Positions 52,211-60,697 of a stretch of DNA of 64,000 nucleotides are shown here, piece after piece (within the stretch, counting starts at the first letter, position 1; every line of letters begins with the position of its first letter). Position numbers and translations under genes: made by a program. Source of the DNA: Chryseobacterium pennae (GTDB lineage Bacteria; Bacteroidota; Bacteroidia; Flavobacteriales; Weeksellaceae); contig NZ_QNVT01000004.1 of NCBI RefSeq assembly GCF_003385515.1, forward strand, positions 124,001 through 188,000. The letters run 5' to 3'. The notes beneath the pieces were generated by a model that saw only the letters and a program-made list of their open reading frames with translations, had not been told where the DNA came from and made no database searches.

Positions 52211-53731
52211 ATGAAAATAAATAACTTTTTAGAACTGAAAGACTTTCAAAAAATTATCATTGAAAATGAAAAAATAGAACTGGATGAATCACTTTTATCA
52301 AGAGTGAATACAAGTTTTCAGTTTTTAAAGGAATTTTCAAAAAATAAAGTAATATATGGTGTAAATACTGGTTTTGGGCCTATGGCGCAATTTAAAATCA
52401 GTGATGAAGATACACACCAGCTTCAGTATAACCTGATCAGAAGCCACTCTTCCGGAATCGGAAACCCTTTGCCTGCTCAGGAAGTGAAAGCTTGCATGCT
52501 GGCAAGAATGAATACCTTGTCGCTAGGGAATTCCGGAGTGCATGAGTCCGTTATTTACCTTCTTCAGGAACTGATCAACAGAGATATTATCCCATTGATC
52601 TTTGAACATGGAGGAGTAGGAGCAAGCGGAGACCTTGTTCAGTTGGCTCACCTTGCTTTAGTCCTGATTGGAGAAGGAGAAGTTTTCTATAAAGGAGAAA
52701 GAAAGTCTACCAAAGACGTTTTTGAAATCGAAGGATTACAGCCAATACAGGTTGAGATCCGTGAAGGGCTTGCCTTAATGAACGGTACTTCTGTAATGTC
52801 AGGAATTGGTATTGTAAATGCTTATAAAGCGAATCAGTTAACAGATATTTCCATTAAGCTTTCCTGTGCTATCAACGAAATTGTTCAGGCTTATGACGAT
52901 CATTTCTCAGAAACCTTAAATGGAACAAAAAGACACTATGGTCAACAGAAAGTGGCAGAAAGGATGCGTGTGCATCTTGCAGACAGTAAGCTGATCAGAA
53001 AAAGAGCAGACCACCTTTATACCCACTTTGAAGAGCAGGAAAAAGTATTCAAAGAAAAAGTTCAGGAATATTATTCTTTACGATGTGTTCCTCAGATTTT
53101 AGGTCCGGTATTGGATACATTGGAGTATACAGAGAAGGTTCTTGAAAATGAGATCAATTCTGCTAATGATAACCCGATCATCAATGTTGAAGATCAGCAT
53201 GTTTACCATGGCGGAAATTTCCATGGCGACTATATCTCTCTGGAAATGGACAAGCTAAAGATTGTAGTGACAAAGCTTACTATGCTTGCAGAAAGACAGC
53301 TGAACTATCTTTTAAATGCTAAAATCAATGAAATTTTGCCTCCTTTTGTAAATTTAGGTAAATTAGGTTTCAATTTCGGGATGCAGGGAGTACAGTTTAC
53401 AGCAACTTCCACTACAGCGGAAAGCCAGATGTTGTCGAACCCTATGTACGTTCACAGTATTCCTAATAATAATGACAATCAGGATATTGTAAGCATGGGA
53501 ACCAACGCTGCGGTAATCTGCAGAAAAGTGATTGAAAATGCTTTTGAAGTATTAGCGATTGAAGCCATTACCATCATTCAGGCTATTGAATATCTTGGTT
53601 TTCAGAATGAAATTTCATCATCTACAAAAGAACTGTATGATGAGATCAGAAAAATAATTCCTGCCTTCTCAGATGATATGGTAATGTATCCGTATCTGGA
53701 GGAAGTAAAGAAATATTTAAAGACAATGTAA
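52211..53731 (+). CDS. Tyrosine ammonia-lyase (HAL/PAL family)
   Basis: A 506-residue aromatic amino acid lyase. The MIO cofactor triad Ala138-Ser139-Gly140 lies in GGVGASGDLVQLAHL; YGVNTGFGP and NSANDNPI are present. The substrate-switch positions read Ser78-His79 in LIRSHSSGIG. That is histidine-lyase-like by the usual rule, but from memory the characterised Flavobacterium johnsoniae tyrosine ammonia-lyase has the same sequence and length, so tyrosine to 4-coumarate is the best call. In flexirubin synthesis this makes the aromatic starter. Downstream genes fabG-like, KS and ACP are co-directional. Confidence 0.87.
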   Translation: MKINNFLELKDFQKIIIENEKIELDESLLSRVNTSFQFLKEFSKNKVIYGVNTGFGPMAQFKISDEDTHQLQYNLIRSHSSGIGNPLPAQEVKACMLARMNTLSLGNSGVHESVIYLLQELINRDIIPLIFEHGGVGASGDLVQLAHLALVLIGEGEVFYKGERKSTKDVFEIEGLQPIQVEIREGLALMNGTSVMSGIGIVNAYKANQLTDISIKLSCAINEIVQAYDDHFSETLNGTKRHYGQQKVAERMRVHLADSKLIRKRADHLYTHFEEQEKVFKEKVQEYYSLRCVPQILGPVLDTLEYTEKVLENEINSANDNPIINVEDQHVYHGGNFHGDYISLEMDKLKIVVTKLTMLAERQLNYLLNAKINEILPPFVNLGKLGFNFGMQGVQFTATSTTAESQMLSNPMYVHSIPNNNDNQDIVSMGTNAAVICRKVIENAFEVLAIEAITIIQAIEYLGFQNEISSSTKELYDEIRKIIPAFSDDMVMYPYLEEVKKYLKTM

Positions 53732-53805
53732 TTATATGCTCATATAAATTGTCTTAAAAAAACAAGGTAACTTAAAAAAAACTAAAACAAAATAAACACT
53801 AACGC

Positions 53806-54537
53806 ATGAAATGTGCAATTATAACAGGAGGCTCCAGAGGAATCGGGAGGGCAATCTGTATAAAACTGGCTGAAGAGAAGAACTATCATATACTGATCAA
53901 TTACACTTCCAATGAAGCTGCCGCAAAGGAAACTTTGGCGAAAGTAGAAGAATTGGGCGCTACAGGAGAAATACTTAAATTTGATGTAGGAAATGCCGAA
54001 GAAGTACAGGAAGTATTAACTGCATGGCAGGAAAACAATCCTGAAGCTGTGGTTGAGGTTATTGTTAATAACGCCGGAATTACAAGAGACGGATTGTTTA
54101 TGTGGATGCAGAAAGAAGACTGGAACAGTGTAATCAATACCAGTTTAGACGGTTTCTTCAATGTTACTAATTTCTTTATTCAAAAGCTGCTTCGTAACAA
54201 ATATGGTAGAATCATCAATATGGTTTCTGTATCCGGAGTAAAAGGAACAGCAGGTCAGACCAATTATTCAGCAGCTAAAGGAGCGCTTGTAGGTGCTACA
54301 AAAGCCCTTGCTCAGGAAGTTGCCAAGAGAAATGTTACAGTGAATGCAGTAGCTCCTGGTTTTATCAGAACAGATATGACCCAGGAATTCAATGAGGATG
54401 AACTGAAGGCAATGATTCCTGCCAACAGGTTTGGAGAAGCAGAAGAAGTAGCAGATCTTGTAGCGTTCTTAGCTTCTAAAAAATCTTCATACATTACTGG
54501 AGAGGTGATTAATATTAACGGCGGAATTTACTCGTAA
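53806..54537 (+). CDS. 3-oxoacyl-ACP reductase (FabG-like) of the pigment cluster
   Basis: A 243-residue short-chain dehydrogenase. Cofactor motif GGSRGIGRA at 8-16; NNAGITRDGLF; catalytic Ser/Tyr/Lys in SVSGVKGTAGQTNYSAAKGAL; and PGFIRTDM. Between 95 and 105 lies WQENNPEAVVEVIVNNAG. It reduces beta-ketoacyl-ACP intermediates; the neighbouring ketosynthase and ACP assign it to polyene chain building rather than general fatty acid synthesis. The housekeeping fabG is presumably elsewhere. Confidence 0.9.
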   Translation: MKCAIITGGSRGIGRAICIKLAEEKNYHILINYTSNEAAAKETLAKVEELGATGEILKFDVGNAEEVQEVLTAWQENNPEAVVEVIVNNAGITRDGLFMWMQKEDWNSVINTSLDGFFNVTNFFIQKLLRNKYGRIINMVSVSGVKGTAGQTNYSAAKGALVGATKALAQEVAKRNVTVNAVAPGFIRTDMTQEFNEDELKAMIPANRFGEAEEVADLVAFLASKKSSYITGEVININGGIYS

Positions 54538-54539
54538 AT

Positions 54540-54594
54540 AATGTAACAATATATCAATGTACCAATGCTGTAATAAAAGTTAGACTGTTACATT
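54540..54594. repeat. AATGTAACA-type dyad before the ketosynthase gene
   Basis: AATGTAACA (54540-54548) is mirrored by TGTTACATT (54586-54594); the word CAATGTACCAATG in between also occurs in the dyad at 56122-56175. Confidence 0.55.
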
Positions 54595-54614
54595 GTTAAA
54601 TTCAATATATATAA

Positions 54615-55835
54615 ATGGAAAATAGGGTTGTAATTACCGGAATGGGAATTTATTCCTGCATCGGGACATCTTTAGAAGAGGTCAGGGAATCCCTATATCA
54701 AGGAAAATCCGGTATTGTTTTAGATCAGGACAGGAAAGAATTCGGTTTCAGATCAGGTCTTACAGGAACAGTTCCAAAACCTGATTTAAAGAATCTTTTG
54801 AACAGACGCCAGCGTGTAAGCATGGGTGAAGAAAGTGAATATGCTTATCTTGCTACCCTTGATGCTCTGAAGCAGGCTGATCTTGATGAAGCCTTTTTAG
54901 ATACTCATGAAGTTGGGATCCTATACGGAAATGACAGTGTTTCTCAGGCAGTCGTAGAATCTATCGATATTGCAAGAGAAAAGAAAGATACTACATTGAT
55001 GGGGTCGGGAGCGATCTTTAAATCAATGAATTCAACGGTTACCATGAACCTTTCTACCATATTTAAGCTGAAAGGTATTAATCTTACAATTAGTGCAGCC
55101 TGTGCAAGTGGCTCACATTCCTTAGGGCTTGCTTATATGATGATCAAAAACGGTTTTCAGGAGATGATTATCTGTGGTGGGGCTCAGGAAACCAATAAGT
55201 ATTCCATGGCGAGTTTTGATGGATTGGGTGTTTTCTCTGCAAGAGAAGATGAACCTACCAAAGCATCAAGACCTTTTGACTCAGAACGGGATGGACTGAT
55301 TCCAAGTGGAGGCGCAGCTTCTTTAATCGTTGAAAGCCTTGAATCTGCCCAAAGAAGAGGAGTTCCTATTATTGCTGAAATCATAGGTTATGGCTTCTCA
55401 TCCAACGGAGGCCATATTTCAACCCCGAATGTGGATGGACCGGCTTTGGCAATGGACCGAGCTTTGAAACAGTCAGGTTTGAAAGCTTCAGATATCGATT
55501 ATATCAATGCTCACGCCACTTCTACTCCCATTGGAGATGCCAATGAAGCAAAAGCGATTCATGAGATCTTTGGAAGTGAGGTTCCGGTGAGTTCTACCAA
55601 ATCCATGACCGGACACGAGTGCTGGATGGCTGGCGCAAGTGAAGTTATTTACTCAATTCTGATGATGCAGAATGATTTTGTAGCACCGAATATTAATCTT
55701 GAAAATCCTGATAGTGAGGCACAAAAGATAAATTTAGTCTCTAAAACAAAAAATCAAAAAATTGATGTATTTTTGTCGAATTCTTTTGGGTTCGGGGGAA
55801 CCAATTCTGCACTAATAGTTAAAAAATTTGATTAA
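54615..55835 (+). CDS. Beta-ketoacyl-ACP synthase of the pigment cluster
   Basis: A 406-residue FabF/KAS-like condensing enzyme. The catalytic triad is complete: Cys163 in SAACASGSHSLG, His in NAHATSTPIGD and His in SMTGHECWMAGAS; the C-terminus has SNSFGFGGTNSALIVKKFD. It carries out Claisen condensations to extend the coumaroyl or polyene chain in flexirubin/aryl-polyene synthesis. Its usual partner, an inactive chain-length-factor KS, is not in this window. Followed after four bases by the ACP. Confidence 0.92.
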   Translation: MENRVVITGMGIYSCIGTSLEEVRESLYQGKSGIVLDQDRKEFGFRSGLTGTVPKPDLKNLLNRRQRVSMGEESEYAYLATLDALKQADLDEAFLDTHEVGILYGNDSVSQAVVESIDIAREKKDTTLMGSGAIFKSMNSTVTMNLSTIFKLKGINLTISAACASGSHSLGLAYMMIKNGFQEMIICGGAQETNKYSMASFDGLGVFSAREDEPTKASRPFDSERDGLIPSGGAASLIVESLESAQRRGVPIIAEIIGYGFSSNGGHISTPNVDGPALAMDRALKQSGLKASDIDYINAHATSTPIGDANEAKAIHEIFGSEVPVSSTKSMTGHECWMAGASEVIYSILMMQNDFVAPNINLENPDSEAQKINLVSKTKNQKIDVFLSNSFGFGGTNSALIVKKFD

Positions 55836-55839
55836 AAAC

Positions 55840-56094
55840 ATGGAAAGGGAAAAAATTGTTGCTATTGTTAATGATTTTCTGGTTAACGAATTTGAAGTTG
55901 ACGGAGATGAAATCAGTAATGATGCCAACCTTAAAAATACACTGGGGCTAGACAGTTTAGACTATATTGACATGGTCGTAGTAATCGAATCCAATTTCGG
56001 AGTGAAATTAGGAGAAGCAGACTTCAAGAAAATGGTGACATTTGATGATTTCTACACAACGATTGAAAATAAGATCGCTGAAAAAAACGCATAG
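55840..56094 (+). CDS. Acyl carrier protein of the pigment cluster
   Basis: An 84-residue ACP. The phosphopantetheine Ser39 is in LGLDSLDYIDMVV; an acidic helix and a four-helix pattern are clear. The ATG at 55840 is used; a TTG four codons upstream overlaps the KS stop. It will carry the growing polyene chain for the KS and KR encoded beside it. Confidence 0.93.
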   Translation: MEREKIVAIVNDFLVNEFEVDGDEISNDANLKNTLGLDSLDYIDMVVVIESNFGVKLGEADFKKMVTFDDFYTTIENKIAEKNA

Positions 56095-56121
56095 TTATTA
56101 AGTAATCTATATTCCTTACAA

Positions 56122-56175
56122 TGTACCAATGTAATAATAGAAGAGGATACTCAGAGATATTATTACATTGGTACA
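56122..56175. repeat. Perfect 18-bp inverted repeat after the ACP gene
   Basis: TGTACCAATGTAATAATA (56122-56139) is exactly mirrored by TATTATTACATTGGTACA (56158-56175) with an 18-base centre. It shares TGTACCAATG with the dyad at 54540-54594. Confidence 0.7.
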
Positions 56176-56196
56176 CTCTTATATTGGTAAATTGTT

Positions 56197-57081
56197 ATGA
56201 ACAAATGGAAAGGTAAATCTAAAGGGACGGTTCTCGGTTACAGGATATTCGTCTGGTGTATTAGAAATATCGGAATCAGAAGTTCATATTGGGTACTATA
56301 CTTTGTGGCTGCTTATTATGTTCTATTCCAAAAAAAAAGCAACCAATACATTCTAAACTATTTTCAGAAAAGGCTGAATTACAGTTACTGGAAAGCTAAA
56401 CGTTCAATTTTCAAAAGCTATTTCACTTTTGGGCAGGTTCTGATCGATAAAACGGCTATTTCCGCAGGGTTGAGAGAAAAGTATACCTATGAATTTGATG
56501 GGATTGAAAATCTGAGAGATCTTTTGGCAGCCAAAAAAGGAGGAGTTCTGATCAGTGCCCATATTGGCAACTTTGAGGTAGCAGAGCATTTCTTTGCAGA
56601 CATCGATTTTGACTGTCAGATCAATCTGGTGACAACAGATCAGGAAGTAACCGTGATCAAGGAATACCTGGAAAGTGTTTCTGTTAAAAAGAGTAATATC
56701 AAGTTTATTTATGTAAAAGAAGATATGTCGCATATCTTTGAGATCAATCAGGCTTTGTCCAATAATGAGCTGATCTGCTTTACAGGTGACCGTTATTTTG
56801 AAGGTTCAAAATTTCTGGAAGCCGATTTACTGGGGAAAAGCGCCAAGTTTCCGGCAGGCCCGTTTCTTATTGCATCCCGATTGGGAGTACCTGTGGTATA
56901 TGTCTATGTGATGAAGGAAAACAATCTTCATTACCATCTGTATGCAAGAGTAGCAAAGAATATTAAAAACCGGGATTCTCAGGGACTTCTGCAATCTTAT
57001 GTTCAGAATCTTGAAACGATGGTGAAAAAATATCCGCTCCAATGGTTTAATTATTTTGACTTTTGGGATGATATTGATTAA
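56197..57081 (+). CDS. LPLAT/LpxL-type acyltransferase of the pigment cluster
   Basis: A 294-residue acyltransferase of the lipid A late-acyltransferase (HtrB/LpxL) type. The catalytic H-x4-E/D box is ISAHIGNFEVAE; CFTGDRYFEG and FPAGPFLIASRLGVPVVYVYV are further family motifs. An N-terminal hydrophobic part (WVLYFVAAYYVLF) anchors it to the inner membrane. Aryl-polyene and flexirubin clusters commonly include such enzymes, probably to attach or transfer acyl or polyene groups. It is the first gene after the 18-bp inverted repeat. Confidence 0.87.
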   Translation: MNKWKGKSKGTVLGYRIFVWCIRNIGIRSSYWVLYFVAAYYVLFQKKSNQYILNYFQKRLNYSYWKAKRSIFKSYFTFGQVLIDKTAISAGLREKYTYEFDGIENLRDLLAAKKGGVLISAHIGNFEVAEHFFADIDFDCQINLVTTDQEVTVIKEYLESVSVKKSNIKFIYVKEDMSHIFEINQALSNNELICFTGDRYFEGSKFLEADLLGKSAKFPAGPFLIASRLGVPVVYVYVMKENNLHYHLYARVAKNIKNRDSQGLLQSYVQNLETMVKKYPLQWFNYFDFWDDID

Positions 57082-57258
57082 TTTTTCTATTTTTATTCCT
57101 TCAAAAACTAATAAAAAAACCGGAACCTATTAAAATCTATTAAGAACCTGAATTTTTAAAAGGATATTGTTCAAATAGGACTTTCCTGTTTAGAAATGAC
57201 AAAATAATATCTGAATTTCTTAATTTTCCAATCTCTAATTTAAAAAGCACATTCTCCT

Positions 57259-58776
57259 TTGAAAAAAGAATATGACATACTTGTTATCGGCAGTGGATTG
57301 GGAGGTCTTGTTTCGGCTCTTATTTTGGCGAAAGAAGGCCTGAAAGTTTGCGTGCTGGAGAAAAATAACCAGTATGGCGGAAATCTGCAGACTTTTTCAA
57401 GGGATAAACTTATTTTTGATACTGGTGTCCATTATTTGGGAGGTCTTTCAGAAGGGCAGAATCTAAACCGTTTTTTCTCTTATCTGGAGATTATGGATGA
57501 ACTGGAGCTGCAGAAGATGGATGAAGATGGATATGATAGAATTTCCTTTGGAGATGGTACGGTTGAATATCCACATGCCCAGGGGTATCAGAATTTTGTA
57601 GAGCAATTATCCGCTTATTTTCCCGATGAAAAAGAAAATCTTGAAAACTATTGTGAAGAGATCCAGTATGTATGCAGTCAGTTTCCGAGATATCATGTGG
57701 TGGGAAAGGAAAATTACAATGAAGAAATCCTGCATTTAAATACCAAGAGGTTTATAGAATCCGTAACACAGAATAAGACCCTTCAATCCGTTTTATTAGG
57801 TTCTAATTTTCTGTATGCAGGGGATTCTGAAAACATTCCGTTTTACATTCATGCTTTAACGGTAAATTCCTATATGCAAAGCGCTTATAAATGTGTGAAA
57901 GGAGGAAGTCAGATCTCTAAGCTATTGATCAGGAAGCTTCGGCAATATGGCGCTGAAGTTCACAAGCATTCAGAAGTTTCCGGGTTTATTTTTAATGAAA
58001 ATAATATACTGACATCTGTAAAAACAAAGACGGGAAAAGAATATACTGCCAAGCAGTTTATATCAAATATTGAAATACATTCTACTATTAAATTAATTGG
58101 AGATGAAAGACTGAAAAAATCTTTCCTGAACAGGGTTTTAAGTTGGCAGCCGGTTTCATCCTGCTTCAGCGTTTACCTTGTTTTACATCCTCAGTGTTTA
58201 CCGAATTTTAATTATAATATTTATCATTATTCAACAGAAGAACAGGTCTGGAATGCCTACCGCTATAATAAAGAAAGCTGGCCGGAAACCTATATGCTGT
58301 CATCCACCCCTTCAAAGCATCATCCTGAGTTTGCAGAAAGTCTGACTGCGATTTCTTATATGGATTTTGATGAGGTTAAACAATGGGAAAGTACAGTAAA
58401 TACAGTAACAGATGAGCATGAAAGAGGAGAGCAGTATGAAAAGTTCAAGCTGGTAAAGATTGAGAAAATGCTTAATGCCCTCGAAAAGAAGATTCCTAAT
58501 CTGAGACATGCCATTAAACGGATATATACCTCTTCACCTTTATCATATCGCGACTATATCGGAAGCTTTGAAGGAAATATGTACGGTTACATGAAAAACT
58601 CTGATAATCCACTTAAAACAATGGTCTCTCCCCGTACAAAAATTGACAATCTGTTTCTGACAGGTCAATCTGTAAATATGCATGGAGTTCTGGGGGTAAC
58701 TATAGGCGCATTTAATACCTGTGCCGAAATTCTTGGGAAAGAAACTATTGACAGCCGCTTGGATTCAATGACTTAA
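57259..58776 (+). CDS. Phytoene-desaturase/CRTISO-like NAD(P)/FAD oxidoreductase
   Basis: A 505-residue flavoprotein. The dinucleotide motif VIGSGLGGLVSALILAKEGLK starts at residue 8, and the C-terminal FLTGQSVNMHGVLGVTIGAFN is typical of the carotenoid desaturase/isomerase group. The start is TTG: the FAD motif requires translation to begin here and no ATG is in frame upstream. In pigment clusters such enzymes may oxidise or isomerise the polyene. The product is not shown by sequence. Twelve bases precede the next gene. Confidence 0.88.
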   Translation: MKKEYDILVIGSGLGGLVSALILAKEGLKVCVLEKNNQYGGNLQTFSRDKLIFDTGVHYLGGLSEGQNLNRFFSYLEIMDELELQKMDEDGYDRISFGDGTVEYPHAQGYQNFVEQLSAYFPDEKENLENYCEEIQYVCSQFPRYHVVGKENYNEEILHLNTKRFIESVTQNKTLQSVLLGSNFLYAGDSENIPFYIHALTVNSYMQSAYKCVKGGSQISKLLIRKLRQYGAEVHKHSEVSGFIFNENNILTSVKTKTGKEYTAKQFISNIEIHSTIKLIGDERLKKSFLNRVLSWQPVSSCFSVYLVLHPQCLPNFNYNIYHYSTEEQVWNAYRYNKESWPETYMLSSTPSKHHPEFAESLTAISYMDFDEVKQWESTVNTVTDEHERGEQYEKFKLVKIEKMLNALEKKIPNLRHAIKRIYTSSPLSYRDYIGSFEGNMYGYMKNSDNPLKTMVSPRTKIDNLFLTGQSVNMHGVLGVTIGAFNTCAEILGKETIDSRLDSMT

Positions 58777-58788
58777 TAAAAACCAACA

Positions 58789-60480
58789 GTGAAAAAAGCT
58801 AATATCCAATATCTGTCATATAAAAGGGTCCTTATTTACTTCCTTTTTTCTTTTCTCCTTATTTCATGTGGAGTATCAAAATCTGTAAATCATATTCCTG
58901 ATGTAAAACAATATGCTCTGGAAATTCCTAAGGTTCATAGGATTAATGATAGTACCTTTAGCTATAATCAAAATTTCCTCACCAAAAATAAACAGCAGCT
59001 TTGGGAACTTTATATTAAAGGAAACCCTTTGCAGCTAGGCTATAATAATGGTGCATTAACCCAGGATCTGATGCAGAAACAGGAAGGTATTTTCTTTTCC
59101 AAAGTAGAGGGCTTTGTTCCCTCAAAGTTTAAACAGAAACTTTTAAATGCTTTCTTAAAGTGGTATAACCGTAAAATGTATCTCAATGTAAGAGAAGATT
59201 ATCAGGCAGAATTATTGGGATTGTCACAATATTCATCAGATAAGTATGATTTTATAGCACCAAAGTATTTGAGAAATCTTTATCTGCACGGAGCTCATGA
59301 TATAGGACATGCGATGCAGGATCTGGCGATGGTTGGCTGTACTTCTTTGGCTGTTTGGAACGAAAATACGGAAGATGGTGACATGCTGATTGGAAGAAAC
59401 TTTGATTTCTATGTAGGAGATGACTTTGCCAGAAATAAATTGGTAGAGTTCGTAGAGTCGGAAGACGGAATTCCTTATATGTCTGTAAGCTGGCCGGGAA
59501 TGATTGGAGTAGTTTCCGGGATGAACAAAGAAGGAGTTACAGTAACGATCAATGCCGGAAAATCCAGAATTCCTTTGACTGCAAAGACACCAATTTCGCT
59601 GGTCACAAGAGAAATATTACAATACGCTAAAAATATTGAAGAAGCCATCGCTATTGCCAGGAAAAGGAATGTTTTTGTCTCAGAATCAATCTTAGTGGGA
59701 AGTGCTCATGACAAAAATGCAGTAATCATTGAAGTTTCACCGAAAAATTTCGGAGTGTACAGGATTCAGAATACAAGTAAAGTATTTTGTACAAATCATT
59801 TTCAGTCTGATGTGTATAAAGATGATGTAAGAAATCAGAAACAGATTGAAGAAAGTCATTCCGCCTATCGCTATGAAAAGCTTCAGGAACTTTTGCAGGA
59901 AGAGAAAAAATTAAATCCTGAGAAAATGGCTTCCATCTTAAGAAACCGTTCAGGGATAAAGGATAAAAGCATCGGCAATGGAAACGAAAAGGCATTAAAC
60001 CAGCTCCTGGCTCATCATGCTGTTATTTTCTCACCCGAAAAGAAGCTGGCCTGGGTATCTTCCAATCCTTATCAACTGGGAGAATTTGTATGCTATGATC
60101 TCAATGAAATATTTTCCGGAAAGGGTTTACAACGTAATGATTTTTCAAAATCACAGCTGAATATTGGCAGAGATCCTTTTGCTGACTCACAGGAGTTTAA
60201 GAATTATGAAGAATACAGACATTTAAGTTTAAAGATCAGTAATGCTATTCATCAAAAAGAAGAACTTACAGACGGTTTTTTTGCTCATTATACATCTTTA
60301 AATCCTGATTTTTGGAAAGGATATTTCTTAGTTGGTAAATATTATTATCACAAAAGAGAATATTTAAAAGCAAAAATTCAGTTTGAAAAGACTCTTACCA
60401 AAGAAATAACCACCGTTCCTGATCAGAAATCAGTTGAAAAATATCTTAATAAAACGGATAAAAAATTCAAAAAGTATTAG
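58789..60480 (+). CDS. C45-family acyltransferase/hydrolase lipoprotein of the pigment cluster
   Basis: A 563-residue lipoprotein. The signal peptide ends at lipobox LLISC (Cys27). The C45 domain (about 180-430) begins with the autoproteolytic nucleophile Cys184 in MVGCTSLAVWN, followed by LIGRNFDF, GMIGVVSGMNKEGVTVTINAGK, and ends with HAVIFSPEKKLAWVSSNPYQLGEFV. The GTG start is used because it begins the signal peptide and no ATG fits. C45 enzymes transfer acyl groups (as in isopenicillin acyltransferase) or cut amides. The enzyme could form the ester joining polyene and dialkylresorcinol, an inference. Confidence 0.85.
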   Translation: MKKANIQYLSYKRVLIYFLFSFLLISCGVSKSVNHIPDVKQYALEIPKVHRINDSTFSYNQNFLTKNKQQLWELYIKGNPLQLGYNNGALTQDLMQKQEGIFFSKVEGFVPSKFKQKLLNAFLKWYNRKMYLNVREDYQAELLGLSQYSSDKYDFIAPKYLRNLYLHGAHDIGHAMQDLAMVGCTSLAVWNENTEDGDMLIGRNFDFYVGDDFARNKLVEFVESEDGIPYMSVSWPGMIGVVSGMNKEGVTVTINAGKSRIPLTAKTPISLVTREILQYAKNIEEAIAIARKRNVFVSESILVGSAHDKNAVIIEVSPKNFGVYRIQNTSKVFCTNHFQSDVYKDDVRNQKQIEESHSAYRYEKLQELLQEEKKLNPEKMASILRNRSGIKDKSIGNGNEKALNQLLAHHAVIFSPEKKLAWVSSNPYQLGEFVCYDLNEIFSGKGLQRNDFSKSQLNIGRDPFADSQEFKNYEEYRHLSLKISNAIHQKEELTDGFFAHYTSLNPDFWKGYFLVGKYYYHKREYLKAKIQFEKTLTKEITTVPDQKSVEKYLNKTDKKFKKY

Positions 60481-60697
60481 AAATTGTTTAAACAATTGAT
60501 TGATTTTTATTTATTTAATCATTTTTTGTTTAGTGGCAAAAGTGTATAAAAAACTAATTTGTCATGTGTTTTAACGAAAAAATTAAACTATACTTTGTTT
60601 ACTGACTCTATTATTTGATTGTTTTTTTGAATACATTAACATTGTGTTGCGTTTTTTGTTGTGAATTTATAAGTTCGTTGCAATAAAAACGTGTAAT

